Positions 14,892 through 21,409 of a stretch of DNA of 24,629 nucleotides are shown here, piece after piece. The notes below the pieces were generated by a model, which searched no databases, had not been told where the DNA came from, and saw only the letters and a list, made by a program, of their open reading frames with translations. Within the stretch, counting starts at the first letter, position 1. Every line of letters starts with the position of its first letter. Origin of the DNA: a virus; the IMG/VR virus record IMGVR_UViG_3300035665_000229, positions 1-24,629 of that record. One strand, given 5' to 3'. The translations under genes were made by a program, and so were the position numbers.

Positions 14892-15381
14892 GCCGCTCCT
14901 GCGACAGGAGCCACCTCAATGCCCATTCACCTGCGGCCCTACGCTGGCCGGTCGTGCTCAGGGGAAGCAGCATAAGGGGCAACCCGTGCTCCCCGATGAT
15001 ATCCAATAAAGCGTCGGCCGCAACGCCCGGATGGGGAAGTCCTGCCCGAACCTCGAAACCCCCCACCAGCCCCTCGAACAGGAGGCAGGCGGTGCGGCAC
15101 TCGTCCCGGAGGCGGCGGCAGCAGTCCATAAAACGTCGGCGGCCGTCGAGGGTTAGGCAGTTACCGGCGATCTCCTCGAAGGAGCCCTTGCGCTCGATTG
15201 CGCTGGTGCCCCCCACCAGCCGGTAGTCACCAGTCTTCAGGGTCTCGGACTTCGTGCGGACCGTGACTGTGCGTGACTTGCCGGCGGTGGGGAGCTTGGT
15301 CCTGTCTAGCACGACGAGGTGCGCGGGGAAGGAGAGGGGTTTCTTCTCCCGACTGTCGATCAGGACCGTGACCTGGGACAC
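14710..15381 (-). CDS. ERCC4-type nuclease
   Basis: This encodes 223 residues from a GTG at 15381. The ERCC4/XPF nuclease motif is evident: VLIDSREKK (Asp 9, Arg 11, Glu 12), TGDYRLVGG (about 50-58), and AIERKGSFEE (Glu 63, Arg 64, Lys 65), then a basic helix with RRRFMDCCRRLRDECRTACL. Members of this family cleave branched or flap DNA. The last 60 residues (His-, Gly- and Arg-rich) are coded in a different frame from the start of the virion gene, so the natural end may be earlier or the overlap real. Two inverted copies of the 10-mer encode Leu-Val-Gly-Gly. Confidence 0.8.
   Translation of the reverse strand: MSQVTVLIDSREKKPLSFPAHLVVLDRTKLPTAGKSRTVTVRTKSETLKTGDYRLVGGTSAIERKGSFEEIAGNCLTLDGRRRFMDCCRRLRDECRTACLLFEGLVGGFEVRAGLPHPGVAADALLDIIGEHGLPLMLLPLSTTGQRRAAGEWALRWLLSQERHGTGHPHHGRQELPPRTHSVVIGISNGAQQGNHHDDSGVGSGHGDLRDKPELHQAEGAGS
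14895..14911 (-). promoter_or_regulatory. Hairpin sequestering the ribosome binding site of 14382-14891
   Basis: GCTCCTG-TCG-CAGGAGC is a perfect 7-pair stem with a 3-base loop, and its 3' arm in the mRNA is the AGGAG site of the virion gene. It should hinder initiation unless ribosomes translating the upstream nuclease melt it, which would make the virion gene translation-coupled. Confidence 0.6.
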
Positions 15382-15397
15382 GCCGCCATGCTAGCAA

Positions 15398-15799
15398 TCA
15401 ACCCTCGCCCTTGTACATCTCGACTGCCGCAGCCCGCGCAAGTTGCGCAAGTTCCTCGTCCTTGTGGCGGGCGGGCACCCGGTTCATCTCGAAGGTCAGC
15501 GTCATCTTGCCGAGCCACCACTCGGGGGTGGGCAGGAAGCCCATGTCCTCCATCACGTGCTGCTCCGCGACCAGCCGGACCGGCACCTCCCTTGGCTTGT
15601 CCTTAATCCAGACCGTGATGGTGTCACCAAACTTTTCCTCACACCAGAAGATCCCGGCGGTGTGGTGGCGCAGGGCACGGTGACGTGCGTCGCCGAAGTA
15701 CTTCTTGGTTTCGTCAAACCACTCGTGGATTCTCATGTAATTCTCGACAATGCCGCCGAACTTCTTGACGGAGGAGAGGGCGTGGTGGTAAGGGTGCAT
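15398..15799 (-). CDS. DUF6915-like hypothetical protein
   Basis: This encodes 133 residues. The N-terminal HPYHHALSSVKKFGG, then IHEWFDETKKYFGDARHRAL, then HHTAGIF match the layout I associate with DUF6915, a conserved phage and plasmid domain of unknown function with His/Asp/Arg-rich helices. The C-terminal part is WWLGKMTLTFEMNRVPARHK and a charged helix. The start shares one base with the stop of the upstream gene (TGATG). It lies with a run of small unknown genes between polymerase and nuclease, probably expressed early. The domain name is from memory of the pattern and not checked. Confidence 0.75.
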   Translation of the reverse strand: MHPYHHALSSVKKFGGIVENYMRIHEWFDETKKYFGDARHRALRHHTAGIFWCEEKFGDTITVWIKDKPREVPVRLVAEQHVMEDMGFLPTPEWWLGKMTLTFEMNRVPARHKDEELAQLARAAAVEMYKGEG

Positions 15800-16200
15800 C
15801 AGAAGTGCTCCACTTCGTCGGGGCTCTCGTCATTGCTGTCCTCGAACAGGACCTCGTGCTTCTGCTCGACGCTGCTGTCCTTGCTGGACAGGATGAAGTA
15901 GCCGGTCGATCCGAGGACGTGGCCGTCTCCGATCTCCCAGCCTGGGAACCTGCGCTCGAGGGTGTTGCCGAGCTCCTGGAAAACCTCCCGTTCGAGGGAT
16001 GCGATGAGGCGGGTTGCGTTGTCCGGCGCGGAGTTGCCCATGTCGGAGCCGTCCTCGTTGCGGAGGAAGATCTGGTCGAACCATCCGCTGTCGTTGGAAC
16101 CGGAGTAGGTGACGTGGAGGATGAAGTCCTTGCCGATGATCGGCTTGAGCTGTGACATCAGGTTGCGGATGGTGGGGTAATTAGTCACGGTCGTCCTCAT
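15799..16200 (-). CDS. DUF6878-like hypothetical protein (tentative)
   Basis: This encodes 133 residues. Features are HVTYSGSNDSGWFDQI (a Ser-Gly-Ser-Asn-Asp-Ser-Gly signature), a helix with LEREVFQELGNTLERRFPG, and GWEIGDGHVLGSTGYFILS, the last like the Gly-Trp-Glu-(Ile)-x-Asp-Gly motif of DUF6878-type proteins. An acidic tail follows (EDSNDESPDEVE). The ATG overlaps the upstream gene by 20 bases, with a weak AGGA site about eight bases before it. It adjoins a DUF6915-like gene, a combination that fits an accessory early-gene set. Function unknown. Confidence 0.7.
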   Translation of the reverse strand: MRTTVTNYPTIRNLMSQLKPIIGKDFILHVTYSGSNDSGWFDQIFLRNEDGSDMGNSAPDNATRLIASLEREVFQELGNTLERRFPGWEIGDGHVLGSTGYFILSSKDSSVEQKHEVLFEDSNDESPDEVEHF

Positions 16201-16498
16201 GGGGGTTGTCCTGGAAGTTGGGTGCGTTCACGATGTCGGTCGCCTTCTCGAGCAGCAGGCGGTTCAGGCGGTCACCGTGCAGCTCGAGCGCACGGACGAT
16301 GGCGGAGGGCTTGTTGTCCCCGTAGAACCACTCGAACTCCTCGTCCTTGCTGTTGACCATGTCCACCCGAACGAGGATCGGGTCCACGTCGGGCAGCCAG
16401 GCGTCGTCCACCTTGCGGTCCCTGAAGATGCGGCATTCGTAGGTTGCCTGCATGAACAGGCCCGGTGTTTCGATGGTGAGCGTTATGTCCTTAGTCAT
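16181..16498 (-). CDS. Hypothetical 105-residue protein
   Basis: The ATG at 16498 has GGAG nine bases upstream and overlaps the previous gene's stop by eight bases; an in-frame TTG at 16519 is less likely. The protein has a beta-type N-terminus (DITLTIETPGLFMQATYECR), an acidic middle (VDMVNSKDEEFEWFYGD) and a helical end rich in Leu and Arg (LELHGDRLNRLLLEKATDI). No family is recognised. It belongs to the early small-gene run downstream of the polymerase. Confidence 0.65.
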   Translation of the reverse strand: MTKDITLTIETPGLFMQATYECRIFRDRKVDDAWLPDVDPILVRVDMVNSKDEEFEWFYGDNKPSAIVRALELHGDRLNRLLLEKATDIVNAPNFQDNPHEDDRD

Positions 16499-16808
16499 CG
16501 TTGGGATCTCCGAAGTCAAGTTCGATCTCGTCGGCGTCCGGGCTGAAGCGGATGCGCCATGCCTCCCACTTCAGGTCGAAGGAGGAGAAGTCCTCTGCCG
16601 CCTTGCAGTCCTGCTGGAAGTTGCGGGCGCTCCGGTTGAAGAGGATGATCGCGCCGAGTGCGGGGAAGTTCTCGTCGTCCGCGGTAGCGGCTGCGGTCCA
16701 CGCGTCGTTGCGGATGACGGCGTTCAGGAATCCGCCGGGTTCGTAGCCGTGCTTGTAGTAGCGGTACAGCGCGCCGAAGCAGTGCGGGGGAACGGTGAGG
16801 TTGCGCAT
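16491..16808 (-). CDS. Hypothetical 105-residue protein with a GGFLxAVIxND motif
   Basis: The segment ALYRYYKHGYEPGGFLNAVI followed by RNDA resembles a small phage-protein pattern in which a Tyr-rich helix is followed by Pro-Gly-Gly/Ser-Phe-Leu-x-Ala-Val-x-x-Asn-Asp. The C-terminal half is beta-type (EAWRIRFSPDADEIELDFG). The start is three bases after the polymerase stop (TGA-CAC-ATG) with no strong ribosome binding site, so coupling is likely. Function unknown. Confidence 0.65.
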   Translation of the reverse strand: MRNLTVPPHCFGALYRYYKHGYEPGGFLNAVIRNDAWTAAATADDENFPALGAIILFNRSARNFQQDCKAAEDFSSFDLKWEAWRIRFSPDADEIELDFGDPNDD

Positions 16809-16811
16809 GTG

Positions 16812-18887
16812 TCACTCGTAGATGAGGGGTGCGTGGTGTCCGGAACGATTGCAGAGTTCGTGCCAGTAGCCTGCCGTGCCGACGAATTGCACGGCGGTCT
16901 CCATCAGGTCTCGGGCCTGCTGATCCGTGCCTGCCGGGCAGTCGAAGTACAGGGCGTCGTAGACCTGAAGGAACAGGAGGGGCTGGCGGTGGCTGGTGGG
17001 GGAGGTGAGCGGGCCGAGCGCCCGGTGGATGAAGTTCTGGATGGCGAGCATCACGTTGCCGGCAGTTGCCTGCACGGGGAAGTTGCAGACTTCGGAGATC
17101 ATCGACTTGCCGCCACGCCCCACCAGCTGGCGGAGCTCACGGCGGGTGCGCCATGCGCGTTCGTCCAGCCGGAAGTTGGTGAAGGTGCGGGTGTGGCCGG
17201 TGAAGGGGAGCTCGATGTAACCGGCGGACTCCGCCTGCTTGCAGAGTGAGTGCTGCCACTCCACGAGCGCGGGTCGCTGGGCGTGGCGGGACGCGACGAT
17301 CTGGTCGAAGAAGGAGAGTGGGTAGAGCGTGCCCGACATGTCGAGGACCGAGCGCTGGAGCCGTGCGGCGGATGCGCCGAAGAGGTCCGCGAAGTTGACG
17401 GTCTTGCCGATCTGGCGGAGGGCCTTGAAGTCAGGGCGGTCGGCGGAGGTTGGTCCGAAGATGGCGAGCGTGCGCTGGGTGTGCAGGTCGAGGCCATCGT
17501 TGAACGCGGCGAGGAGGGTGGGCTCGCCCGAGAGGATGGCTGCGACGCGGAGCTCGATCTGGCTGAGGTCGAAGGAGACGATGCTGCCGCCCGTGAAGCG
17601 GGACTCCTCGCAGTCCTTGATGGCGGCGGGGAATGTCTGGGCAGCGGGGTTCTTGCAGGTGATGCGGGCCTGGATGGTGCCGCCCTCGGAGCCCGAGTCC
17701 TTGGGCACGGACGGGACCGTGTACCAGGTGGGGTAGGCGATGCCGATGTCAGGCCTATCTGTCCGTGTCAGAAGGACAGATGACTTGTCGGTCGGCTTGG
17801 TTCGCCGGTGGCGCAAGAGGGGATATGTGTAGGACGAGACCAACTTCTGGGCGGTGGCGTGAGCGTCGGCACACGCGAAGATGGTGCGTGCTGGATGCGA
17901 GTCGGGCAAGTGGCTGGAGATCAGGCGTCTGTTCTCGCTGGACCATGAGAGCTCCTTGTTCTTCTCGGTGTAGGTGAGGAGGGGGTGCGCGAGGAAGTCG
18001 GGATTGGTGGGGAGGATGTCCTCGATGCACCGGGACATGAACTCCCGCTGGGACTGGACGCTGCCCTCGCCCTCGATCAGGACTCCGCCTGCGGCTGCGC
18101 AGTTCGATGCCTCGTCGGCCTGGCGGAGCAAGTCCTTCTCGAGTGCGGTGAGACGGGGCAGGGAGAATGGGATGCCGGCCTCCGACATGCGGATCGTGGA
18201 CCACAGCGTGTCGCTGAAGTGCCGGATGCTGTAGGCGCTGAGCTTGGCGGTGTCGGGGTAGTCGTGGCGGATGCGGTTGGCGAGGTGGGCCACGGCGAGC
18301 AGCGTGTTGTGCGTGTCCTGCGCGTTGTATGCGTGCAGGTTCGGGCAGGTGGGGGACGGGAAGCGGCGTCCGTCCTTGAGGGTTGCGGACTCCTGGTACG
18401 AGTGCGTGCCGAGGACGGGGCCGAGGGACTTGAGGCTGCGCTCGGGTCGGAGCTCGGAGTGCAGGAAGTTCACCACGCTGAGGTCGATGAGGGTGTGCCT
18501 GCCGCACAGGGCGAGGGCGAGGGCCGGGGTGTAGGCGCGGAGCCAGAGGATGTCGAACGGCAGGTTCATGCCGACGATGGTGTGCGCATGGCGTAGCCAC
18601 GCCAGCAGGATCCCGTGGCTGGTGGGGTCGGTCAGGTTGAGGGTGAAGGTGGGGCCGGGCTGCAGGGAGGCGATGCCGTCGAGGCTGTTGAGGTCTTCGG
18701 GTTCGGCAGCTGCGACCGTGATGGCGCAGGTGAGTACGAGATCCTCCCGTGCAACGCCGTCCGTGGCGATTGCTCGGGCCGGATGGAAGACGGTCTGCAC
18801 GGGGAGCAACGTGCTCCGACCGTTGGTAGCAGCCGCTCCATAGGTCTCGATGTCGAGGGAGATGACTCGGGGACTGGTGGGGGTCAT
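16812..18887 (-). CDS. Family A DNA polymerase with 3'-5' proofreading domain
   Basis: The 691-residue protein starts at the ATG at 18887, overlapping the previous stop (ATGA). The exonuclease domain has SLDIETYG (Asp 12, Glu 14), GMNLPFD (about 105-111) and NAQDTHN (about 187). The polymerase domain has motif A FDLSQIELRVAA (catalytic Asp, steric Glu), a motif B of RQIGKTVNFADLFG, and motif C LQVYDALYFD. Usual family residues are Tyr at the end of motif B and His-Asp-Glu in motif C, so here Tyr becomes Phe and HDE becomes YDA, keeping the Asp. No 5'-nuclease domain is present. It is the probable replicative enzyme. The repeated 10-mer occurs three times inside and once as a variant at the start. 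Confidence 0.93.
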   Translation of the reverse strand: MTPTSPRVISLDIETYGAAATNGRSTLLPVQTVFHPARAIATDGVAREDLVLTCAITVAAAEPEDLNSLDGIASLQPGPTFTLNLTDPTSHGILLAWLRHAHTIVGMNLPFDILWLRAYTPALALALCGRHTLIDLSVVNFLHSELRPERSLKSLGPVLGTHSYQESATLKDGRRFPSPTCPNLHAYNAQDTHNTLLAVAHLANRIRHDYPDTAKLSAYSIRHFSDTLWSTIRMSEAGIPFSLPRLTALEKDLLRQADEASNCAAAGGVLIEGEGSVQSQREFMSRCIEDILPTNPDFLAHPLLTYTEKNKELSWSSENRRLISSHLPDSHPARTIFACADAHATAQKLVSSYTYPLLRHRRTKPTDKSSVLLTRTDRPDIGIAYPTWYTVPSVPKDSGSEGGTIQARITCKNPAAQTFPAAIKDCEESRFTGGSIVSFDLSQIELRVAAILSGEPTLLAAFNDGLDLHTQRTLAIFGPTSADRPDFKALRQIGKTVNFADLFGASAARLQRSVLDMSGTLYPLSFFDQIVASRHAQRPALVEWQHSLCKQAESAGYIELPFTGHTRTFTNFRLDERAWRTRRELRQLVGRGGKSMISEVCNFPVQATAGNVMLAIQNFIHRALGPLTSPTSHRQPLLFLQVYDALYFDCPAGTDQQARDLMETAVQFVGTAGYWHELCNRSGHHAPLIYE
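18873..18883 (-). repeat. Motif variant directly after the stop of 18884-19090
   Basis: TGA is followed directly by CCCCCACCAGT leftward. As the polymerase start overlaps this stop, the copy codes for the polymerase N-terminal Pro-Thr-Ser-Pro. Confidence 0.75.
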
Positions 18888-19090
18888 GGTGCCTTGCGGA
18901 TGTCGAAGGTCATGTTCTGGTGGACTCTGAGCTGGACGGTGGTGTAGTGGCGGAGGTGCCCGCCGGCACAGAGGGCGACGCACCACACGTCGTTCTCGAA
19001 CGTGCCTCCGTCACGGACGTACAGGGCGTAGCCGTCCTGCCCGTCGCAGGTCACGACCGGGATGGGCGTGGAAAACTGGTGCACGTTCAC
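18884..19090 (-). CDS. Hypothetical 68-residue protein upstream of the polymerase
   Basis: The GTG start overlaps the preceding stop by four bases (GTGA), and AAGGAGAAAGG lies upstream. The product is beta-rich with two aromatic pairs and a Cys pair (DVWCVALCAGGHLRHY). It lies between the 78-residue gene and the polymerase, and its stop overlaps the polymerase start. No family is recognised. Confidence 0.65.
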   Translation of the reverse strand: MNVHQFSTPIPVVTCDGQDGYALYVRDGGTFENDVWCVALCAGGHLRHYTTVQLRVHQNMTFDIRKAP

Positions 19091-19323
19091 TTGCCTTTCT
19101 CCTTGAGTTTCTTGATGGTCTCCTCGAGCCTTTCGATGCTGTGCCCCATGCGCTCTGCCTGCCAGCGGTAGTGGCTGTATGCACGGCAGATCTCGTGCAT
19201 GAGTGATGCGCTGAGAGTGACGTTGCCGAGTGCTTCAGACAGACCGACGAGGTACATGAGGTGCTTGTCAAGTGGCCACTCCCCGTGCGGGCCATGAACT
19301 TTGTCGGAGGCTGGGCTGTTCAT
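19087..19323 (-). CDS. Hypothetical 78-residue helical protein
   Basis: The ATG overlaps the upstream stop by four bases (ATGA), with AAGGAAGAG about a dozen bases upstream. The second half is helical and Glu/Lys-rich (HSIERLEETIKKLKEKGK), likely a coiled coil. Function unknown; part of a chain of tiny early genes. Confidence 0.6.
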   Translation of the reverse strand: MNSPASDKVHGPHGEWPLDKHLMYLVGLSEALGNVTLSASLMHEICRAYSHYRWQAERMGHSIERLEETIKKLKEKGK

Positions 19324-19532
19324 CTTCCGATCTCTTCCTTGTAGTGGAGTTCCGCACGGTGAACCGCTTCGAGTACCGCGTGTTTGCCGAACAGGTGCAT
19401 CGCGTCGGCGATCAGGTCTGACAGGGTTGCCTCGTCGTGCAGCTCGACGTGGCGCGTCTCCTCGTTGCCGTCGATGTACGCAAGGATTGCTCGCTGCGCA
19501 CGGTCTGCTCGTTCCTCGTTCTCCTTGCTCAT
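19320..19532 (-). CDS. Hypothetical 70-residue charged helical protein
   Basis: The start is the ATG at 19532, overlapping the stop of a 56-residue gene by four bases (ATGA). The sequence is Glu/Arg-rich and helical (MSKENEERADRAQRAILAYI, then LHDEATLSDLIADAMHLFGK). No motif is recognised. Confidence 0.6.
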   Translation of the reverse strand: MSKENEERADRAQRAILAYIDGNEETRHVELHDEATLSDLIADAMHLFGKHAVLEAVHRAELHYKEEIGR

Positions 19533-19699
19533 CGCTTCGCTTTCTTCCTTGAGGCGTGGTGCTGGAACAGGCCGATGCGCTGATTGGCACGGGCCAGTTC
19601 GCGCTTCAGTTCGCGGATGCGGTCGGCAGCGATCATGTTGACGCTCTGCGACCTGCCATCCGTCCGCATCAGCCAGTTGAGTAGGTCGTGGTCGTTCAC
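19529..19699 (-). CDS. Hypothetical 56-residue protein
   Basis: A GTG at 19699 overlaps the preceding stop (GTGA), and the TGA at 19531-19529 overlaps the next ATG (ATGA). The product begins MNDHDLLNWLMRTDGRSQS, continues through an amphipathic helix IRELKRELARANQRIGLFQ, and ends in a basic tail. Its two exact overlaps with neighbours argue that it is a real gene despite its size. No family is recognised. Confidence 0.6.
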   Translation of the reverse strand: MNDHDLLNWLMRTDGRSQSVNMIAADRIRELKRELARANQRIGLFQHHASRKKAKR

Positions 19700-19929
19700 T
19701 TGCCGTACTTCTCCTTGCGGATCTCGAGGAATCCGGGGCCGTTGCCCTCGGGGTCACGGAAGATGGTGACGAGCATCTGCTGGTGGTTGTTGCCCGGCTT
19801 GCGGAGGACGAGGGCATAGAGCGGTTCGTCGTACTCGCTTGCGTCCTCGTACTTGATGGCGACGGGATGCGAGACGGTCCACCCCACCAACTGGCTGAGG
19901 TGGGTGTAGTGCGGGTCGTTGTCAGTCAT
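19696..19929 (-). CDS. Hypothetical 77-residue protein with a DPEGNGPG motif
   Basis: The ATG at 19929 overlaps the previous stop by eight bases. The sequence has beta strands and a C-terminal FRDPEGNGPGFLEI. This Asp-x-Glu-Gly-Asn-Gly-Pro-Gly turn recurs in a family of small phage proteins of unknown function. Residues 11-19 include Leu-Val-Gly-Trp, coded by an inverted variant of the repeated motif. Confidence 0.65.
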   Translation of the reverse strand: MTDNDPHYTHLSQLVGWTVSHPVAIKYEDASEYDEPLYALVLRKPGNNHQQMLVTIFRDPEGNGPGFLEIRKEKYGK

Positions 19930-20215
19930 TGATGGTCCCCTTGCGGAAGGCGGTGTTGGCTGCGTCTGCGTCGGACTTGATGCCGAGGATGTTGCGGGTC
20001 ATCTGCTCGAGGTCGATGAGCTCGGGCGTGGGTGCGAAGCCGACGCGCTTGTCGGTGATGCGGTAGAAGAGGGAGCCGAGGTTCTCGTAGGTGGTGCGCA
20101 GTCCGCAGATGCAGATGTTGACCGGGTGATCGCAGGGTCCGGTCTCCTTGATCTGGGAGCGGAGGTCAACGAGGGCTTGGCGCATGGTGTCGAGATCGGC
20201 AGGGCTCAGTTTCAT
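19922..20215 (-). CDS. Hypothetical 97-residue protein with a cysteine pair
   Basis: The ATG has AAAGGAG seven bases upstream, within the end of the previous gene (AAAGGAG-TAG-CC-ATG). The protein contains CDHPVNICICG, a possible metal site with three Cys and one His, flanked by helices. Function unknown. Confidence 0.65.
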   Translation of the reverse strand: MKLSPADLDTMRQALVDLRSQIKETGPCDHPVNICICGLRTTYENLGSLFYRITDKRVGFAPTPELIDLEQMTRNILGIKSDADAANTAFRKGTIND

Positions 20216-20217
20216 GG

Positions 20218-20424
20218 CTACTCCTTTGGTTCGAGGTCATGAAGGACGTGGTACTCGGCGGCACAGGTCGCTACGCCTTCGCCGCTTGCGCTGAAGATGT
20301 CAACGATCAGTCCCTCTTCCGTGCGGTGGATTGCGACGGATGATCCGCCGAGCACGTTGATGAACATGATTTCGTCGTCTGAGTTGGATTGATCAACGGT
20401 GAATGGCCCGAAGTTCAGTTTCAT
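20218..20424 (-). CDS. Hypothetical 68-residue acidic protein
   Basis: The ATG overlaps the glycosylase gene stop by four bases (ATGA), with GAGG upstream. The sequence alternates strands (FGPFTVDQSNSDDEIMFINV, then VAIHRTEEGLIVDIFSA) with an acidic composition. No family is recognised. It was probably co-opted into the chain of small genes after the glycosylase. Confidence 0.6.
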   Translation of the reverse strand: MKLNFGPFTVDQSNSDDEIMFINVLGGSSVAIHRTEEGLIVDIFSASGEGVATCAAEYHVLHDLEPKE

Positions 20425-21095
20425 GTGGTCCTCGGGAGGAACGGGGTGCGGATGGTGGGGGCAGAAGGACGGGCGAGGTCGCCGGTCAGGAAGTTGCGGA
20501 GCAGTGCGAGGTGGTCTGCGACGGGGTGGATGAGGCCGGGCTCGCGGAGGACCGCGGCCGGGTGATAGGTGGCGAAGAGGTGGGTACGGGTGAGGGTCGG
20601 GATGGACATGCCCTGCACGCGGAACGCGTCCTGCTGGGACAGGGCCTTGCGCTGGAAGGTTCGGGACAGGTAGGTGACGGGGTCCGCGCCGGCGCACAGG
20701 ATTGCACGGGCGGGCGATGCGTGATGATGGTCGAGGATCGTGGTGATGTCAAGCAACGTGTTGGCGAAGCACGTGCGATAGTGCGCGGGCTTGGGCTTGC
20801 CGCCCGGCGAGACGCAGCGTGCGACGTTGCAGAGGTAGACTGTTGCGAGGGACGTGATGGTGGAGCCGGTGAGGTAGGGACCGGAGAGGAGGATGCCGGA
20901 CGGTCCGATCCAGCACTCGCCTGCGCGGTCCTCCTGGGTACCGGGGTTCATGCCGATGACGATGACCACGGGGTTGGCCGAGTCGGGGGGCAGGCTGGTG
21001 GGGAGATGGCGGGACGGGATGCCCACGTTCTTGGCGGAGGCATGGAGATCGCAGGCCGTGCATGACGGCTTGGCCGGGAGCAGGTTGAGTTGCAT
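20421..21095 (-). CDS. Uracil-DNA glycosylase-like protein (family 4 type)
   Basis: This encodes 224 residues from an ATG with GAGG about seven bases upstream. The family pattern is visible: CTACDLH (Cys 12, Cys 15), IGMNPGTQED (about 47-56), CWIGPSG (61-67), a Cys at 94 and at 109, and TYHPA (about 176-180). Four Cys positions fit the 4Fe-4S cluster of family 4/5 glycosylases, and GMNPG replaces the more usual GEAPG. It would remove uracil from DNA, or act as a processing factor for modified phage DNA. The 10-mer at 20994-21003 codes Pro-Thr-Ser between the Cys pair and the GMNPG motif. Confidence 0.82.
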   Translation of the reverse strand: MQLNLLPAKPSCTACDLHASAKNVGIPSRHLPTSLPPDSANPVVIVIGMNPGTQEDRAGECWIGPSGILLSGPYLTGSTITSLATVYLCNVARCVSPGGKPKPAHYRTCFANTLLDITTILDHHHASPARAILCAGADPVTYLSRTFQRKALSQQDAFRVQGMSIPTLTRTHLFATYHPAAVLREPGLIHPVADHLALLRNFLTGDLARPSAPTIRTPFLPRTT

Positions 21096-21409
21096 GGATT
21101 ACCTCGGTTGAGAAATGTACCCCACCAGCCAGAGCCTTATCGTGGTGACCGTAGTGTGCGTGCGTACTGTGCGCGGATATCACGGCAGGGAGTGGCAGAG
21201 GCGACGGTGCTCAGAGGAGGACGGGTGGCTGGGGGATACGGACGCACCTACACGCCGTCGTACGGGCGGCGGATCTATGGTGCGCCCCACGTGGACATGG
21301 TCATGGCCTTGACCTTGTCCGGGGTGGCTTGGTGGGGGCAGGTCCCGACGCATACGACCGGCAACATGCCGGGGCATCTCGTCAGAGAATCGGGCCTGCC
21401 CCCGTGAGG
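21096..21409. promoter_or_regulatory. Gene-free stretch upstream of the glycosylase (314 bases)
   Basis: No convincing gene is present: frames that cross it have no support in start signals or composition. It contains an exact inverted 10-mer (21120-21129), about 25 bases upstream of the glycosylase start, and a structured element at 21334-21403, described separately. A leftward promoter for the glycosylase is expected here, but I see no strong sigma70-type match. Confidence 0.5.
21334..21403 (-). ncRNA. Candidate structured RNA with a three-way junction
   Basis: A closing stem of GGGGGCAGG with CCTGCCCCC, extended by CCCGA with TCGGG across one bulged base, encloses two hairpins: CCGGCA-ACA-TGCCGG (21358-21372) and TCTC-GTCA-GAGA (21377-21388). 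It starts six bases after the stop of 21410-22027 in the leftward direction, so it could be a 3' end element, a terminator or a leader of the glycosylase gene. It does not match a riboswitch or ribozyme core I know. Confidence 0.4.

Noticed and set aside
18888-18986. N-terminal extension of the polymerase to 18986
   Set aside because: It would overlap the upstream gene by about 100 bases; the ATG at 18887 precedes the first exonuclease motif directly and overlaps the upstream stop.
21377-21388. Hammerhead ribozyme core, suggested by CTGACGA on the leftward strand
   Set aside because: There is no GAAA on the other side of a stem II and no NUH cleavage site in place, so the resemblance is only to the CUGANGA box.
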